Shown: positions 9,116 through 19,088 of the stretch, one piece after another
Layout: every line of letters starts with the position of its first letter
How positions within the stretch are numbered: the first letter of the stretch is position 1
Assembly: GCF_019583405.1 (NCBI RefSeq)
Contig: NZ_SZUU01000001.1
Location: 372,001 to 436,000 of the forward strand
Direction: 5' to 3'
From: Bacteroides fragilis
Lineage (GTDB): Bacteria > Bacteroidota > Bacteroidia > Bacteroidales > Bacteroidaceae
DNA: 64,000 nt
Notes under the pieces: model-generated
Told to the model about the DNA's origin: nothing
Database searches by the model: none
The model's input: the letters and a program-made list of their open reading frames with translations, nothing else
Made by a program: the position numbers and the translations under genes

Positions 9116-10282
9116 ATGGCAACTAAATTATGGACATTGCATTTTATGCGGATATGCCTTGCTAATTTATTGTTGTTCATATCCCTGTACCTGTTGTACC
9201 CTGTGCTTCCGGTAGTGATGGCTTCACGTTTGGGCGTGCCAGTCAGTCAGACAGGGGGAATATATATACTTTTTACGCTTGCCATGTTTTTTATCGGCCC
9301 GTTTCATGCATATCTGGTCGATGTCTACAAGCGAAAATATATATGTATGCTTTCGTTTGGGATAATGGTAGCGGCGACTGCCGGTTACACGCTTGTGCAA
9401 AATACCACACACTTGTTGTTGCTTTGCATGGTGCAGGGAATCTCCTTTGGAATGGCTGCTACGGCAGGTGTCACATTGGCTATTGATGTCACCAATTCCA
9501 CTTTCCGCAGTGCCGGCAACGTGGTCTTCTCCTGGGCAGCACGTCTGGGGATGATTCTCGGAACGGCATTGGGAGTGTTTTTATATCGGACACATGGTTT
9601 TGAAACCTTGCTGTATGTTTCTGTTGCATCGGGAGCCTTGGGAATGCTGTTTGTATCAAGGGTATATGTACCTTTCCGTGCACCAATCGGGATGAAGGTA
9701 TGTTCGATGGACCGCTTTCTGCTTCCCCGCGGATTTATTCCGGCATTTAACTTGATGTTGATCGCTTTTGTGCCCGGATTATTGCTTCCTGTACTTGCCG
9801 GTGCGCCAAGTGACGTGCCCGTGGGAGGTGAACTGATACCCTTCTTTGCTTTGGCCGGAGTTGGTTTTCTTTTATCAGTAATGGTGGTGAGACTGTTTTT
9901 CCGTTATGATAACAAGATATGGTTGCAGATAGTTACCGGATTGATAACAATGATCGGAGCGATGGCTTTGTTATTCTCTCCTGAAACCGATTGGAATGCT
10001 CTGGCAGCAATATTGATGGGATTGGGACTTGGATTGGTTACTCCGGAGTTCTTGATGATGTTTGTCAAGTTGTCGCAACATTGCCAGCGTGGTACAGCCA
10101 ATACAACCCATTTACTTGCATGGGAACTTGGAGTCGGCTTAGGTATTGCATCTGCCTGTCACTTACATCTCACAGCTAATGAGCATGTGGTTTTTCGGGT
10201 AGGATTGTTGGCGGCAATCGTGGCTCTGGCTTTCTTTGTCCTGATTACATATCCTTATTTTAAAAGGAAGAAGGTGAGATAA
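9116..10282 (+). CDS. MFS transporter
   Basis: Inner-membrane protein of 388 residues with about twelve hydrophobic helices. The loop between helices 2 and 3 carries YLVDVYKRKY, a form of the MFS motif A region. Members of this group in Bacteroidetes are annotated as sugar or drug exporters without experimental substrates. It sits 7 bp downstream of panB, so export of a related metabolite is conceivable but not shown. A strong bidirectional terminator follows at 10309-10349. Confidence 0.85.
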   Translation: MATKLWTLHFMRICLANLLLFISLYLLYPVLPVVMASRLGVPVSQTGGIYILFTLAMFFIGPFHAYLVDVYKRKYICMLSFGIMVAATAGYTLVQNTTHLLLLCMVQGISFGMAATAGVTLAIDVTNSTFRSAGNVVFSWAARLGMILGTALGVFLYRTHGFETLLYVSVASGALGMLFVSRVYVPFRAPIGMKVCSMDRFLLPRGFIPAFNLMLIAFVPGLLLPVLAGAPSDVPVGGELIPFFALAGVGFLLSVMVVRLFFRYDNKIWLQIVTGLITMIGAMALLFSPETDWNALAAILMGLGLGLVTPEFLMMFVKLSQHCQRGTANTTHLLAWELGVGLGIASACHLHLTANEHVVFRVGLLAAIVALAFFVLITYPYFKRKKVR

Positions 10283-10308
10283 ACGATATATGTATATCTG
10301 AAAAACAG

Positions 10309-10349
10309 ACTCCGTAGTTTTGTGATGAATTGTCGCAAAACTATGGAGT
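10309..10349. terminator. Bidirectional rho-independent terminator
   Basis: ACTCCGTAGTTTTG (10309-10322) pairs with CAAAACTATGGAGT (10336-10349) with one G-T wobble; the stem extends three further pairs inward. T-runs flank both sides (CGTTTTT to the right, AAAAAC to the left), so it can end both the MFS and dgkA transcripts. Confidence 0.85.
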
Positions 10350-10362
10350 TCGTTTTTATTGT

Positions 10363-10749
10363 CTATCCCATGTTGCACAATAAAAACGCAAGCACATAAG
10401 GCGTGAAGATAATGACTCCTATGATGGCGGCAACTATGGCACATATCAGCACTGCACCTGCCGCAATATCTTTCACATCACCTGCGATCGGATTGTGTTC
10501 CGGGGATACGAGGTTGACTAATCTTTCTATAGCTGTATTGAATCCTTCCGCTGCCAGTACCATTCCGAAACAAAGTATGATGGCTATCCATTCGTTCCGG
10601 GTGATACCAAAGTAAAATCCGGCGATTGTTACTGTGATGATTGCTACACAGTGTATCCAGGCATTATGCTCTTTGCTTACAAAACTCCGAATGCCCTTCC
10701 AGGCATATCCGAAGCTCTGTATCCTTTTTTTTATACAGAATTTTTCCAT
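10363..10749 (-). CDS. dgkA: Diacylglycerol kinase family protein
   Basis: Small integral membrane kinase of 128 residues with three to four helices, the DgkA/UndPK architecture. The signature EGFNTAIERLVNL with following DIAAGAVL is intact (E.coli DgkA: ExxNTAIExxVD and DxxSAAV), including the catalytic Glu region. It phosphorylates diacylglycerol or undecaprenol; the Bacteroidetes members may favour undecaprenol, which cannot be decided here. Its start lies 2 bp after the relA stop, so it is the second gene of that operon. Confidence 0.92.
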   Translation of the reverse strand: MEKFCIKKRIQSFGYAWKGIRSFVSKEHNAWIHCVAIITVTIAGFYFGITRNEWIAIILCFGMVLAAEGFNTAIERLVNLVSPEHNPIAGDVKDIAAGAVLICAIVAAIIGVIIFTPYVLAFLLCNMG

Positions 10750-10751
10750 TC

Positions 10752-12971
10752 TCAGTTTCTGCTAACCTGTTTAACACCTTTCACTGTGCGTAGCTTTTTA
10801 ATCAGTGCCTCCAGTCGTCCGGTGTCACTCACCATAATGGTCAGTGTGCCCGAGAAGAGTCCGTCGTTCGAATCAATTCCAATGGAACGTAGTGAGATGC
10901 CATTCTCTTTTGATATGATAGAGGTGATATTGGTCACAATACCAATGTCATCATGACCCACTACACGGAGTGTGATCGGATATTGAGTACCTTCCGATTT
11001 TCCGGCCCAGCGTGCTTTGACAATACGGTATCCGAAGCGTTCGCGCATCTGTCCCGCATTGGGACAGTCGCTGCGGTGAATCTTGATCCCCCCGGATACA
11101 GTGACAAATCCGAATACGTCGTCTCCATATATGGGGTTACAACATTTGGCCAATTTGAAGTCCAGTCCTTTCAGGTTTTGGTCAATGACGAGTACATCCT
11201 CTTTAGTGACAGTGGTTTCGTCTATTTGGTTTTGCAGGTTGTATTCTTCGGCACTCCGGTAGATCACTTCATCACGTTCACTGTCCCGTTTCTGTTGTTC
11301 GATGTATTTATCCAGAATGTCGTTCACGTCAAGCACTTCGTCGGCAATATTCTGATAAAACTCTGTCACATTCTTGAATCCCAGGCGTTTGATCAGACGC
11401 ATCATTACTGCTTCGTCATATTCCATCTTCCGGTTTTTGAATTTCCGTTCCAATGTTTCTTTGGCGAAATCGTGTTGGCGTGCCACCATTTCCTTCAGGG
11501 CCTGGCGGATCTTCGTACGGGCTTTTGAGGTAGTGACAATGTTCAGCCAGTCCTGTTTTGGAGTCTGTGTGTTCGATGTCATAATCTCTACCTGGTCTCC
11601 GCTATTCAACTTTTGTCTCAGTTGTACATTTTTACCGTTTACCTTTGCACCGATGCACTTACACCCCAATTTGCTGTGAATGTGGAAAGCGAAATCAAGT
11701 ACCGTAGCTCCTTTTGCCAGTTTGAAGAGGTCTCCTTTCGGCGTAAATACAAATACCTCGTCTTCATACAGATCCAGTTTAAACTGATCCATCATTTCCA
11801 GGTCGTTTTCTGTATTTTCCAATGCTTCGCGTATTGAAGTTAGCCATTCGTCCAGCCCGCTTTCACCTTTCACGCCTTTGTATCTCCAATGTGCGGCCAG
11901 TCCGCGCTCGGCTATCTCGTCCATACGTTCCGTACGGATTTGCACTTCGACCCATTTTCCTTCCGGCCCCATTACAGTGATGTGCAATGATTCGTAACCA
12001 TTGCTTTTGGGAACCGACAGCCAGTCACGCAGACGTTTCGGATTAGGTTGATACATATCCGTCACAATGGAGTAAGCTTGCCAGCATTCCTGCTTTTCTT
12101 TTTCGAACTGGGATTCCAGAATGATACGTATGGCAAACAAGTCATACACGTTTTCGAACTGACATTTCTGTTTCTTCATTTTCTGATAGATGGAATGAAT
12201 GGATTTGGTGCGCCCCTTCATGTGAAAATGCAGTCCCGCTTCCTCCAGCTTCCGTTGTATCGGAGCGATGAAGTTAGCAATATAACGGTCACGCGACTTT
12301 TTCGTTTCGTTCAGTTTTTCTTTGATGTGGTAATAAATGTCATGTTCGGTGTACTTCAATGATAAATCTTCCAGTTCCGATTTCAGTTTATACAATCCCA
12401 GTTTGTGAGCCAACGGAGCGTACAGATAAGCGGCTTCATTAGCCACTCGTCTGCGGGCCTCGTCATTCTCGGCATCCTTTATTTGTCGCATCACGTTTAC
12501 ACGGTCGGCGATCATGATCAGGATCACACGCATGTCTTCGGCAAAAGACAACAACAGGTTACGGAAATTTTCTGATTCGATAGTCGGGCTCTTATCGTAA
12601 AGGTCATTAATCTTAATGAGTCCCCGGATAATTCCGGCTACATCTTCACCATACTCCTGTTGAATATATTCTATTGTATACGAGTGACAACGCACCGGTG
12701 TGTGTAACATGATGCCCAGAATAGATGCCCGTTTCATACCGATTTCTTCGGCCACGATTACAGCAGTCTGCATATCTTTAATGACAGGATTCAGACCGAA
12801 ACTGTCCCTTTGCATCGCATTGTTCTGTGTGGAGTTGATAAGATGCTTTTTCAGCTTTCTGCAGTCTCCTTTTTGTAAGGTTTCTCCGGTGAGTCGCAGT
12901 AGTTTTTTGTATAGTGAGAACAATAATTCTCTCTCTTCTTTCGTAAAGAATTCATCTCTTTCCATAATCAT
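10752..12971 (-). CDS. relA: RelA/SpoT family (p)ppGpp synthetase with degenerate hydrolase domain
   Basis: Stringent-response enzyme of 739 residues from Met at 12971 (12965 is an alternative). Order: HD domain (about 60-210), synthetase domain (about 235-365) with GRTKSIHSIYQKM, YDLFAIRII and NGYESLHITV, TGS domain (about 405-470) with VFTPKGDLFKL, a Cys/His segment CCNPIYGDD...HRSDCPN, and a C-terminal ACT domain (about 660-739). In the HD domain the HDxxED motif reads LHTPVRCHS and LADRxHNMR reads IADRVNVMR, so ppGpp hydrolysis is probably lost while synthesis is intact. The upstream reading frame (74 more codons) overlaps the divergent promoter region and is not used. Operon with dgkA. 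Confidence 0.93.
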   Translation of the reverse strand: MIMERDEFFTKEERELLFSLYKKLLRLTGETLQKGDCRKLKKHLINSTQNNAMQRDSFGLNPVIKDMQTAVIVAEEIGMKRASILGIMLHTPVRCHSYTIEYIQQEYGEDVAGIIRGLIKINDLYDKSPTIESENFRNLLLSFAEDMRVILIMIADRVNVMRQIKDAENDEARRRVANEAAYLYAPLAHKLGLYKLKSELEDLSLKYTEHDIYYHIKEKLNETKKSRDRYIANFIAPIQRKLEEAGLHFHMKGRTKSIHSIYQKMKKQKCQFENVYDLFAIRIILESQFEKEKQECWQAYSIVTDMYQPNPKRLRDWLSVPKSNGYESLHITVMGPEGKWVEVQIRTERMDEIAERGLAAHWRYKGVKGESGLDEWLTSIREALENTENDLEMMDQFKLDLYEDEVFVFTPKGDLFKLAKGATVLDFAFHIHSKLGCKCIGAKVNGKNVQLRQKLNSGDQVEIMTSNTQTPKQDWLNIVTTSKARTKIRQALKEMVARQHDFAKETLERKFKNRKMEYDEAVMMRLIKRLGFKNVTEFYQNIADEVLDVNDILDKYIEQQKRDSERDEVIYRSAEEYNLQNQIDETTVTKEDVLVIDQNLKGLDFKLAKCCNPIYGDDVFGFVTVSGGIKIHRSDCPNAGQMRERFGYRIVKARWAGKSEGTQYPITLRVVGHDDIGIVTNITSIISKENGISLRSIGIDSNDGLFSGTLTIMVSDTGRLEALIKKLRTVKGVKQVSRN

Positions 12972-12973
12972 CT

Positions 12974-12981
12974 CAAATTTA
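12974..12981 (-). promoter_or_regulatory. Possible -7 box for relA, very close to the start
   Basis: TAAATTTG on the minus strand ends 3 bp before the ATG at 12971 and 9 bp before the ATG at 12965. If used, the mRNA would be almost leaderless and the start at 12965 would be favoured. Confidence 0.35.
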
Positions 12982-13038
12982 TCGTCGGTAAAGATAGTTT
13001 TTTTCCGGGTTTTGTAGGGTGTCCTCTTCCTTTTTTTG

Positions 13039-13046
13039 TATTTTTG
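13039..13046 (+). promoter_or_regulatory. -7 box for the DUF4301 gene
   Basis: TATTTTTG fits TAnnTTTG, 26 bp before the ATG at 13073. A TTTG at 13011-13014 is 24 bp upstream, slightly far for a -33 element. Confidence 0.6.
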
Positions 13047-13072
13047 GGCATGAATTAATAAAATTAGATAGT

Positions 13073-14590
13073 ATGATAACACCTGAAGACAAAGAATTGC
13101 TTGCCCAAAAAGGCATTTCGGAAGTACAAATCGCTGAACAGTTGACTTGTTTCCAAAAAGGCTTTCCTTATTTGAAGTTAGATGCTGCCGCATCTGTAGA
13201 AAAAGGTATTCTGGCTCCCGATGCCGAAGAACAGAAAGCTTATCTCGCAGCTTGGGATGCTTATACCAATTCTGACAAAACGATTGTAAAGTTTGTACCC
13301 GCTTCGGGTGCCGCCAGCCGTATGTTCAAAAATCTTTTTGAATTTCTGGATGCTGACTATTCTGAGCCGACTACAAAGTTCGAACAAACGTTCTTTGCCT
13401 CAATTGAGAAATTTGCTTTCTATGATGATCTGAATACTGCCTGTATGAGGATAGAAGGTAAAGACATTCCCGGTTTGATTGCAGACGGCAACTACAAGGC
13501 GGTTGTTTCAGGGTTGCTGAACGTAGCGGGGTTAAACTATGGTGCACTTCCGAAAGGTTTGCTCAAGTTCCATAAATACGAAGAAGGCTCGCGTACTCCG
13601 CTTGAAGAACATTTGGCGGAGGGTGCTATGTACGCTGCCGGTAAAAGCGGAAAGGTGAATGTCCACTTTACTGTTTCAACCGAACATTGTGAACTCTTTA
13701 AATCATTGGTAGCCGAGAAAGCCGATGCCTTTGCCAAACGTTATGGAGTAGATTATAATATTAGTTTCTCCGAGCAGAAACCAAGTACCGATACGATTGC
13801 CGCTGATATGGAAAACCAGCCTTTCCGCGATAATGGCAAGCTTTTGTTCCGCCCCGGTGGTCATGGAGCGCTGATTGAGAACCTGAACGATTTGGATGCG
13901 GATGTGATTTTTATTAAGAATATAGACAATGTCGTTCCGGACAGATTAAAAGGTGATACGGTGCTTTATAAGAAATTGATTGCCGGTGTACTGGTATCCC
14001 TCCAGAAGCAGGCTTTTGAATATCTGGAGCTTTTGGATAGCGGTCGTTACACACACGAACAGATAATGGATATTTTGCAATTTGTGCAGAAGAAACTTTT
14101 CTGCAAGAATCCAGAAACGAAGGATCTGGAAGATGCTGAACTGGTCATTTACCTGAAGAATAAATTGAACCGCCCGATGCGTGTTTGTGGTATGGTGAAG
14201 AATGTGGGTGAACCGGGTGGCGGTCCGTTCCTTGCTTATAACAGTGACGGAACGATTTCATTGCAAATCCTTGAAAGTTCACAGATCGATATGAATAATC
14301 CGGAAGCAAAGGAAATGTTTGAAAAGGGTACGCATTTCAATCCGGTCGATTTGGTTTGCGCCGTACGTGATTATAAGGGTCATAAATTTGATTTAGCGAA
14401 ATATGTGGATAAAGCTACCGGCTTTATCTCTTATAAGTCGAAGAGCGGTAAGGAGCTGAAAGCTCTTGAACTCCCCGGTTTGTGGAATGGTGCTATGAGC
14501 GATTGGAGTACGGTATTTGTGGAGGTTCCACTTTCCACTTTCAATCCGGTGAAGACAGTGAACGACCTGTTGCGTGAACAGCATCAGTAA
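13073..14590 (+). CDS. DUF4301 family protein, nucleotidyltransferase-like motifs
   Basis: Cytoplasmic protein of 505 residues from Met at 13073 (MITPEDKELL); 18 further upstream codons overlap the promoter. I recognise it as DUF4301, conserved in Bacteroidetes and without assigned function. Motifs read like UDP-sugar pyrophosphorylases: PASGAASRM (76-84) at the place of the N-terminal Gly-rich loop, LPKGLLKFH (159-167), HFTVSTEH (198-205), RPGGHGALIENL (260-271) and DVIFIKNIDNV (277-287), the last two resembling PPGHGD and FVxNxDN of UGPases. A sugar-1-phosphate nucleotidyltransferase role is inference. Single gene ending at a strong terminator. Confidence 0.82.
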   Translation: MITPEDKELLAQKGISEVQIAEQLTCFQKGFPYLKLDAAASVEKGILAPDAEEQKAYLAAWDAYTNSDKTIVKFVPASGAASRMFKNLFEFLDADYSEPTTKFEQTFFASIEKFAFYDDLNTACMRIEGKDIPGLIADGNYKAVVSGLLNVAGLNYGALPKGLLKFHKYEEGSRTPLEEHLAEGAMYAAGKSGKVNVHFTVSTEHCELFKSLVAEKADAFAKRYGVDYNISFSEQKPSTDTIAADMENQPFRDNGKLLFRPGGHGALIENLNDLDADVIFIKNIDNVVPDRLKGDTVLYKKLIAGVLVSLQKQAFEYLELLDSGRYTHEQIMDILQFVQKKLFCKNPETKDLEDAELVIYLKNKLNRPMRVCGMVKNVGEPGGGPFLAYNSDGTISLQILESSQIDMNNPEAKEMFEKGTHFNPVDLVCAVRDYKGHKFDLAKYVDKATGFISYKSKSGKELKALELPGLWNGAMSDWSTVFVEVPLSTFNPVKTVNDLLREQHQ

Positions 14591-14603
14591 TCAAAGGAAA
14601 ATA

Positions 14604-14638
14604 AAAAAGGGGATATTTTTTGTGAATATCCCCTTTTT
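14604..14638. terminator. Bidirectional rho-independent terminator
   Basis: AAAAAGGGGATATT (14604-14617) pairs perfectly with AATATCCCCTTTTT (14625-14638) around a 7-nt loop. The A/T ends give a U-tract in either direction, serving the convergent DUF4301 and RRM genes. Confidence 0.92.
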
Positions 14639-14658
14639 ATTATTTATTGCTTTTCAGA

Positions 14659-14904
14659 TCAATTTCTTGGCAAAGCTTCTTTTACTACCATCGGACGACC
14701 GGCATATTCTGCGCCGTTCAATTCTTTAATGGCATTGCTCGCATCTGAAGATTCCGGCATTTCGACAAACGCAAATCCTTTAGATCTTCTTGTTTCGCGG
14801 TCTGTGATCAGTTTTACTGATTCTACTACTCCATACTCTTCCATAACTTGTCTCAAATCTGACTCCTTAACATTGTAGCTAAGATTTCCAACGTACATAT
14901 TCAT
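14659..14904 (-). CDS. RNA recognition motif (RRM) RNA-binding protein
   Basis: Single-RRM protein of 81 residues, nearly all of it the domain: RNP2 is MYVGNL (residues 3-8) and RNP1 is KGFAFVEM (about 42-49), with the aromatic residues for RNA stacking present. Such small RRM proteins are abundant in Bacteroidetes, where they bind single-stranded RNA and affect mRNA levels; the targets here are unknown. Start may be 14904 or 14898. A -7 box (14912-14919) lies only 8 bp upstream of the first ATG. Confidence 0.95.
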   Translation of the reverse strand: MNMYVGNLSYNVKESDLRQVMEEYGVVESVKLITDRETRRSKGFAFVEMPESSDASNAIKELNGAEYAGRPMVVKEALPRN

Positions 14905-14911
14905 AAATATA

Positions 14912-14919
14912 CAAAAATA
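14912..14919 (-). promoter_or_regulatory. -7 box for the RRM gene
   Basis: TATTTTTG on the minus strand matches TAnnTTTG; the predicted transcript start is within a few bases of the ATG at 14904, giving a leader of under 10 nt. Confidence 0.5.
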
Positions 14920-15198
14920 AAAAATTAATAAAATAACAATAAAGCTTTAGGAAGTGTAAATCAGAGATGAAAGTTCTCAATGCGAACATTGAGGAAATAC
15001 ATGTGAGAGTTAAACCAATAAAAACCTCTTATTGTTTGATGTTGCAAAGTAAGGCATTAATTCCGGATAATACACCATATCCGCTTCTTTTTATCCTTTT
15101 AAATATTCTTTATTGTATAATTAGACCAAAAATTAACATTTCTCTTTGGCTATATGTGTCTTATTTGTTATAATATTGGAAATTATATTATGACATTT

Positions 15199-15304
15199 AC
15201 GTTGTTAACATCCTGTCATGTATGATGTTAACAATGTATTTATACGAAGTTAATATCGTATCTGCAAGAAGTTAGCTTCTTGGAACTACGATATTAACTT
15301 CGTA
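15199..15304. repeat. Cluster of three inverted repeats sharing GTTAAYATC
   Basis: Arm pair 1: TTGTTAACATC (15202-15212) and GATGTTAACAA (15224-15234), extendable outward over one G-T wobble to 15199-15237. Pair 2: TACGAAGTTAATATCGTA (15243-15260) and its exact reverse complement (15287-15304), 18 bp. Nested in pair 2: CAAGAAG (15265-15271) and CTTCTTG (15276-15282). Four GTTAAYATC half-sites alternate in orientation at 15204, 15224, 15249 and 15290. No U-tract follows, so it is not a normal terminator. Confidence 0.85.
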
Positions 15305-15516
15305 AAATCCCTTTTTTACTATCGGCGTAAGTACCTGATAATTAGAATTAAAATGCTATTAGATAATGTTCCCGTTCTCTTTTAAAGGAGGGCTTTGTTC
15401 TTGAAAAACAGATTGCAGTTCTGTGACCTGTTAATCTTTTTCTATATAATTGTCTTTTTCTCTCTTTTATCGTAATCATTTAGTAGCTCGTTCGGGGTTT
15501 ATTGGAAGAAAAGTAG

Positions 15517-15524
15517 TATTTTTG
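15517..15524 (+). promoter_or_regulatory. -7 box for purT
   Basis: TATTTTTG, 27 bp before the ATG at 15552; it overlaps the reading frame extending upstream and so supports the 15552 start. Confidence 0.65.
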
Positions 15525-15551
15525 CGTCATTATATCTTAAAATATTCAATC

Positions 15552-16718
15552 ATGAAGAAAATACTTTTACTCGGATCGGGCGAATTGGGAAAGGAATTTG
15601 TAATTTCTGCTCAACGTAAAGGTCAACACATCATTGCTTGTGATTCATATGCCGGAGCACCTGCCATGCAGGTTGCTGATGAATGCGAAGTATTCGATAT
15701 GCTGAACGGTGAAGAACTGGAGCGTATTGTAAAAAAGCATCGGCCGGACATTATCGTCCCCGAGATTGAAGCCATTCGTACGGAACGTTTATACGATTTC
15801 GAAAAGGAAGGGATTCAGGTAGTGCCGAGTGCACGTGCCGTTAATTACACAATGAATCGTAAGGCTATCCGTGATTTGGCCGCTAAGGAACTGGGACTGA
15901 AAACTGCGAAATACTATTATGCCAAGTCATTGGAAGAACTGAAGGAAGCTGCTGAGAAAATCGGTTTTCCTTGTGTCGTGAAGCCTTTAATGTCATCATC
16001 GGGTAAAGGGCAGTCATTGGTCAAGAGTGCTGCTGAGTTGGAACATGCTTGGGAATATGGGTGCAATGGCAGCCGTGGAGATATTCGTGAACTAATCATT
16101 GAAGAATTTATCAAATTCGATAGTGAGATAACTTTGCTTACAGTGACACAGAAGAATGGTCCGACCCTGTTTTGTCCACCTATCGGGCATGTACAAAAGG
16201 GTGGGGATTATCGGGAAAGTTTCCAACCTGCACACATTGATCCTGCACACTTGAAGGAAGCAGAAGATATGGCTGAAAAAGTAACTCGTGCATTGACCGG
16301 TGCAGGATTGTGGGGAGTAGAATTTTTCCTGAGCCATGAAAATGGAGTTTACTTCTCGGAACTGTCGCCGCGTCCACATGATACGGGAATGGTAACATTG
16401 GCCGGAACACAAAATCTGAATGAATTTGAACTTCACCTACGTGCTGTATTGGGGTTGCCCATTCCGGGAATAAAACAAGAAAGAATAGGAGCGAGTGCCG
16501 TTATTCTGTCACCGATTGCCAGTCAGGAACGTCCGCAGTATAGAGGTATGGAGGAAGTTACCGGAGAAGAGGATACTTATCTGCGTATATTTGGTAAGCC
16601 GTATACGCGTGTGAATCGTCGTATGGGAGTAGTGCTTTGTTATGCTCCGAACGGTTCTGATCTGGATGCTTTGCGTGATAAGGCAAAACGGATAGCCGAT
16701 AAAGTAGAAGTATATTAA
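15552..16718 (+). CDS. purT: Formate-dependent phosphoribosylglycinamide formyltransferase
   Basis: Cytoplasmic ATP-grasp enzyme converting GAR to FGAR with formate and ATP in purine synthesis. 388 residues from Met at 15552 ([15 protein letters not shown]), the normal PurT length. Visible: N-terminal GSGELGKEF loop, [13 protein letters not shown]-grasp segment [37 protein letters not shown] and the metal/phosphate segment [15 protein letters not shown]. Formate use links it to fhs further along the window. Single gene with its own -7 box. Confidence 0.96.
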   Translation: MKKILLLGSGELGKEFVISAQRKGQHIIACDSYAGAPAMQVADECEVFDMLNGEELERIVKKHRPDIIVPEIEAIRTERLYDFEKEGIQVVPSARAVNYTMNRKAIRDLAAKELGLKTAKYYYAKSLEELKEAAEKIGFPCVVKPLMSSSGKGQSLVKSAAELEHAWEYGCNGSRGDIRELIIEEFIKFDSEITLLTVTQKNGPTLFCPPIGHVQKGGDYRESFQPAHIDPAHLKEAEDMAEKVTRALTGAGLWGVEFFLSHENGVYFSELSPRPHDTGMVTLAGTQNLNEFELHLRAVLGLPIPGIKQERIGASAVILSPIASQERPQYRGMEEVTGEEDTYLRIFGKPYTRVNRRMGVVLCYAPNGSDLDALRDKAKRIADKVEVY

Positions 16719-16749
16719 ATACGGATATTTCTTTCTGAAAACTCAATAG

Positions 16750-16790
16750 CAGGTCCTTGTCGCTTAAGAGGTGGCAGAGACCTGTTTTTT
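16750..16790 (+). terminator. Possible purT terminator
   Basis: A 6-bp stem CAGGTC/GACCTG followed by T7 at 16785-16791; an alternative hairpin CAGAGAC/GTCTCTG overlaps. The loop is long, so the call is tentative. Confidence 0.45.
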
Positions 16791-16820
16791 TGTCTCTGTC
16801 TTTGTCTTTTCTCTTCTTTT

Positions 16821-17011
16821 GCAATTGTTAATACTCTGTCCGGTTAAGTATGCAGAGGCCGAACAATGACCTCCAAACTCAACTCTCTTTTATTAATATA
16901 AAACTCGTTGCATATTATACTATCTAACATTTGACTAATTGACTGAAAACACTATAGCTACTTGAAAACTCAATCTGTCGGTTTATTAGATTGGGGACAG
17001 AGTATAATTGC
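16821..17011. repeat. Imperfect inverted repeat upstream of the atp promoter
   Basis: GCAATT plus ATACTCTGTCC (16821-16826, 16831-16841) is mirrored by GGACAGAGTAT plus AATTGC (16995-17005, 17006-17011), with a 4-nt insertion in the left arm. The 153-bp interior has no clear -7 box on either strand. Confidence 0.6.
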
Positions 17012-17137
17012 CTGAACATGCTTTCTGTAATAGTAAAAAGGGTACTAATAATGTTCATTTTCACGCTGCTGTAAGTTTAATGAATGTTATCTAAAGAGAA
17101 AATATAGAAAAATGGCACAACGGGAAAAAAAAGTTTC

Positions 17138-17145
17138 TACATTTG
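17138..17145 (+). promoter_or_regulatory. -7 box for the ATP synthase operon
   Basis: TACATTTG matches TAnnTTTG. The start codon at 17284 is about 130 nt beyond the predicted transcript start, a long leader for this genome. Confidence 0.6.
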
Positions 17146-17265
17146 CGAAGTTGTTTGTTTAACTATCTGTGTGAACAAAACCGAATATCGAACGTTATGT
17201 TAATAGTGAAACTGGTAAAAACGCGACTTACCACGCTATAACGCTTTAGAGTATTAGAAGAATAA

Positions 17266-18801
<1,536 letters not shown>

Positions 18802-18812
18802 AATAAGAAATC

Positions 18813-19058
18813 ATGAAAGAACTGCATTTGAATATTGTATCGCCGGAAAAAGAGGTCTTTAATGGTGAAGTGAAGAGTGTTACCCTTCCGGGCACCAGTG
18901 GAGTCTTTTCTATTCTGCCGCAGCATGCACCGATTGTCTCTTCCCTGCAAGAAGGAACAGTTAGTTACACGACAACGGATGGCGAAGAGCATACGTTGGA
19001 TATTCACAGCGGTTTTGTGGAGCTAAGTAACGGAGAAGCCTCCGTTTGTGTATCCTGA
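18813..19058 (+). CDS. atpC: F-type ATP synthase subunit epsilon, beta-sandwich domain only
   Basis: 81 residues, against about 130-140 in E. coli. Only the N-terminal beta-sandwich is present (LNIVSPEKEVFNGEVKSVTLPG ... HSGFVELSNGEASV, read in short pieces). The C-terminal two-helix domain, which inhibits ATP hydrolysis in other bacteria, is absent, and the TGA is followed by only about 30 bp before the next gene, so it is not a frameshift. It should still connect gamma to the c-ring. Lies between atpD and the small membrane ORF. Confidence 0.93.
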   Translation: MKELHLNIVSPEKEVFNGEVKSVTLPGTSGVFSILPQHAPIVSSLQEGTVSYTTTDGEEHTLDIHSGFVELSNGEASVCVS

Positions 19059-19088
19059 CCTTGATTCACACAAGAACCTGTTTTTACT

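Larger units (their letters stand above)
14905..15551. other. Gene-free interval between the RRM gene and purT
   Basis: About 650 bp without a convincing gene. It holds the RRM -7 box at the left, a cluster of nested inverted repeats at 15199-15304 and the purT -7 box at 15517-15524. An open frame at 14967-15173 has no family resemblance and an AT-rich composition, so it was not called. Confidence 0.7.

Noticed and set aside
10953..11528. 191-codon open frame on the plus strand inside relA
   Set aside because: It is antisense to conserved RelA domains, is Phe/Val-rich as expected from reverse-complement reading, and has no promoter.
14967..15173. 68-codon open frame before the palindrome cluster
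   Set aside because: No family resemblance, AT-driven composition, no -7 box at a fitting distance.
16842..16994. Invertible promoter between the repeat arms
   Set aside because: No TAnnTTTG box on either strand inside the segment, so phase variation of the atp operon is not supported.
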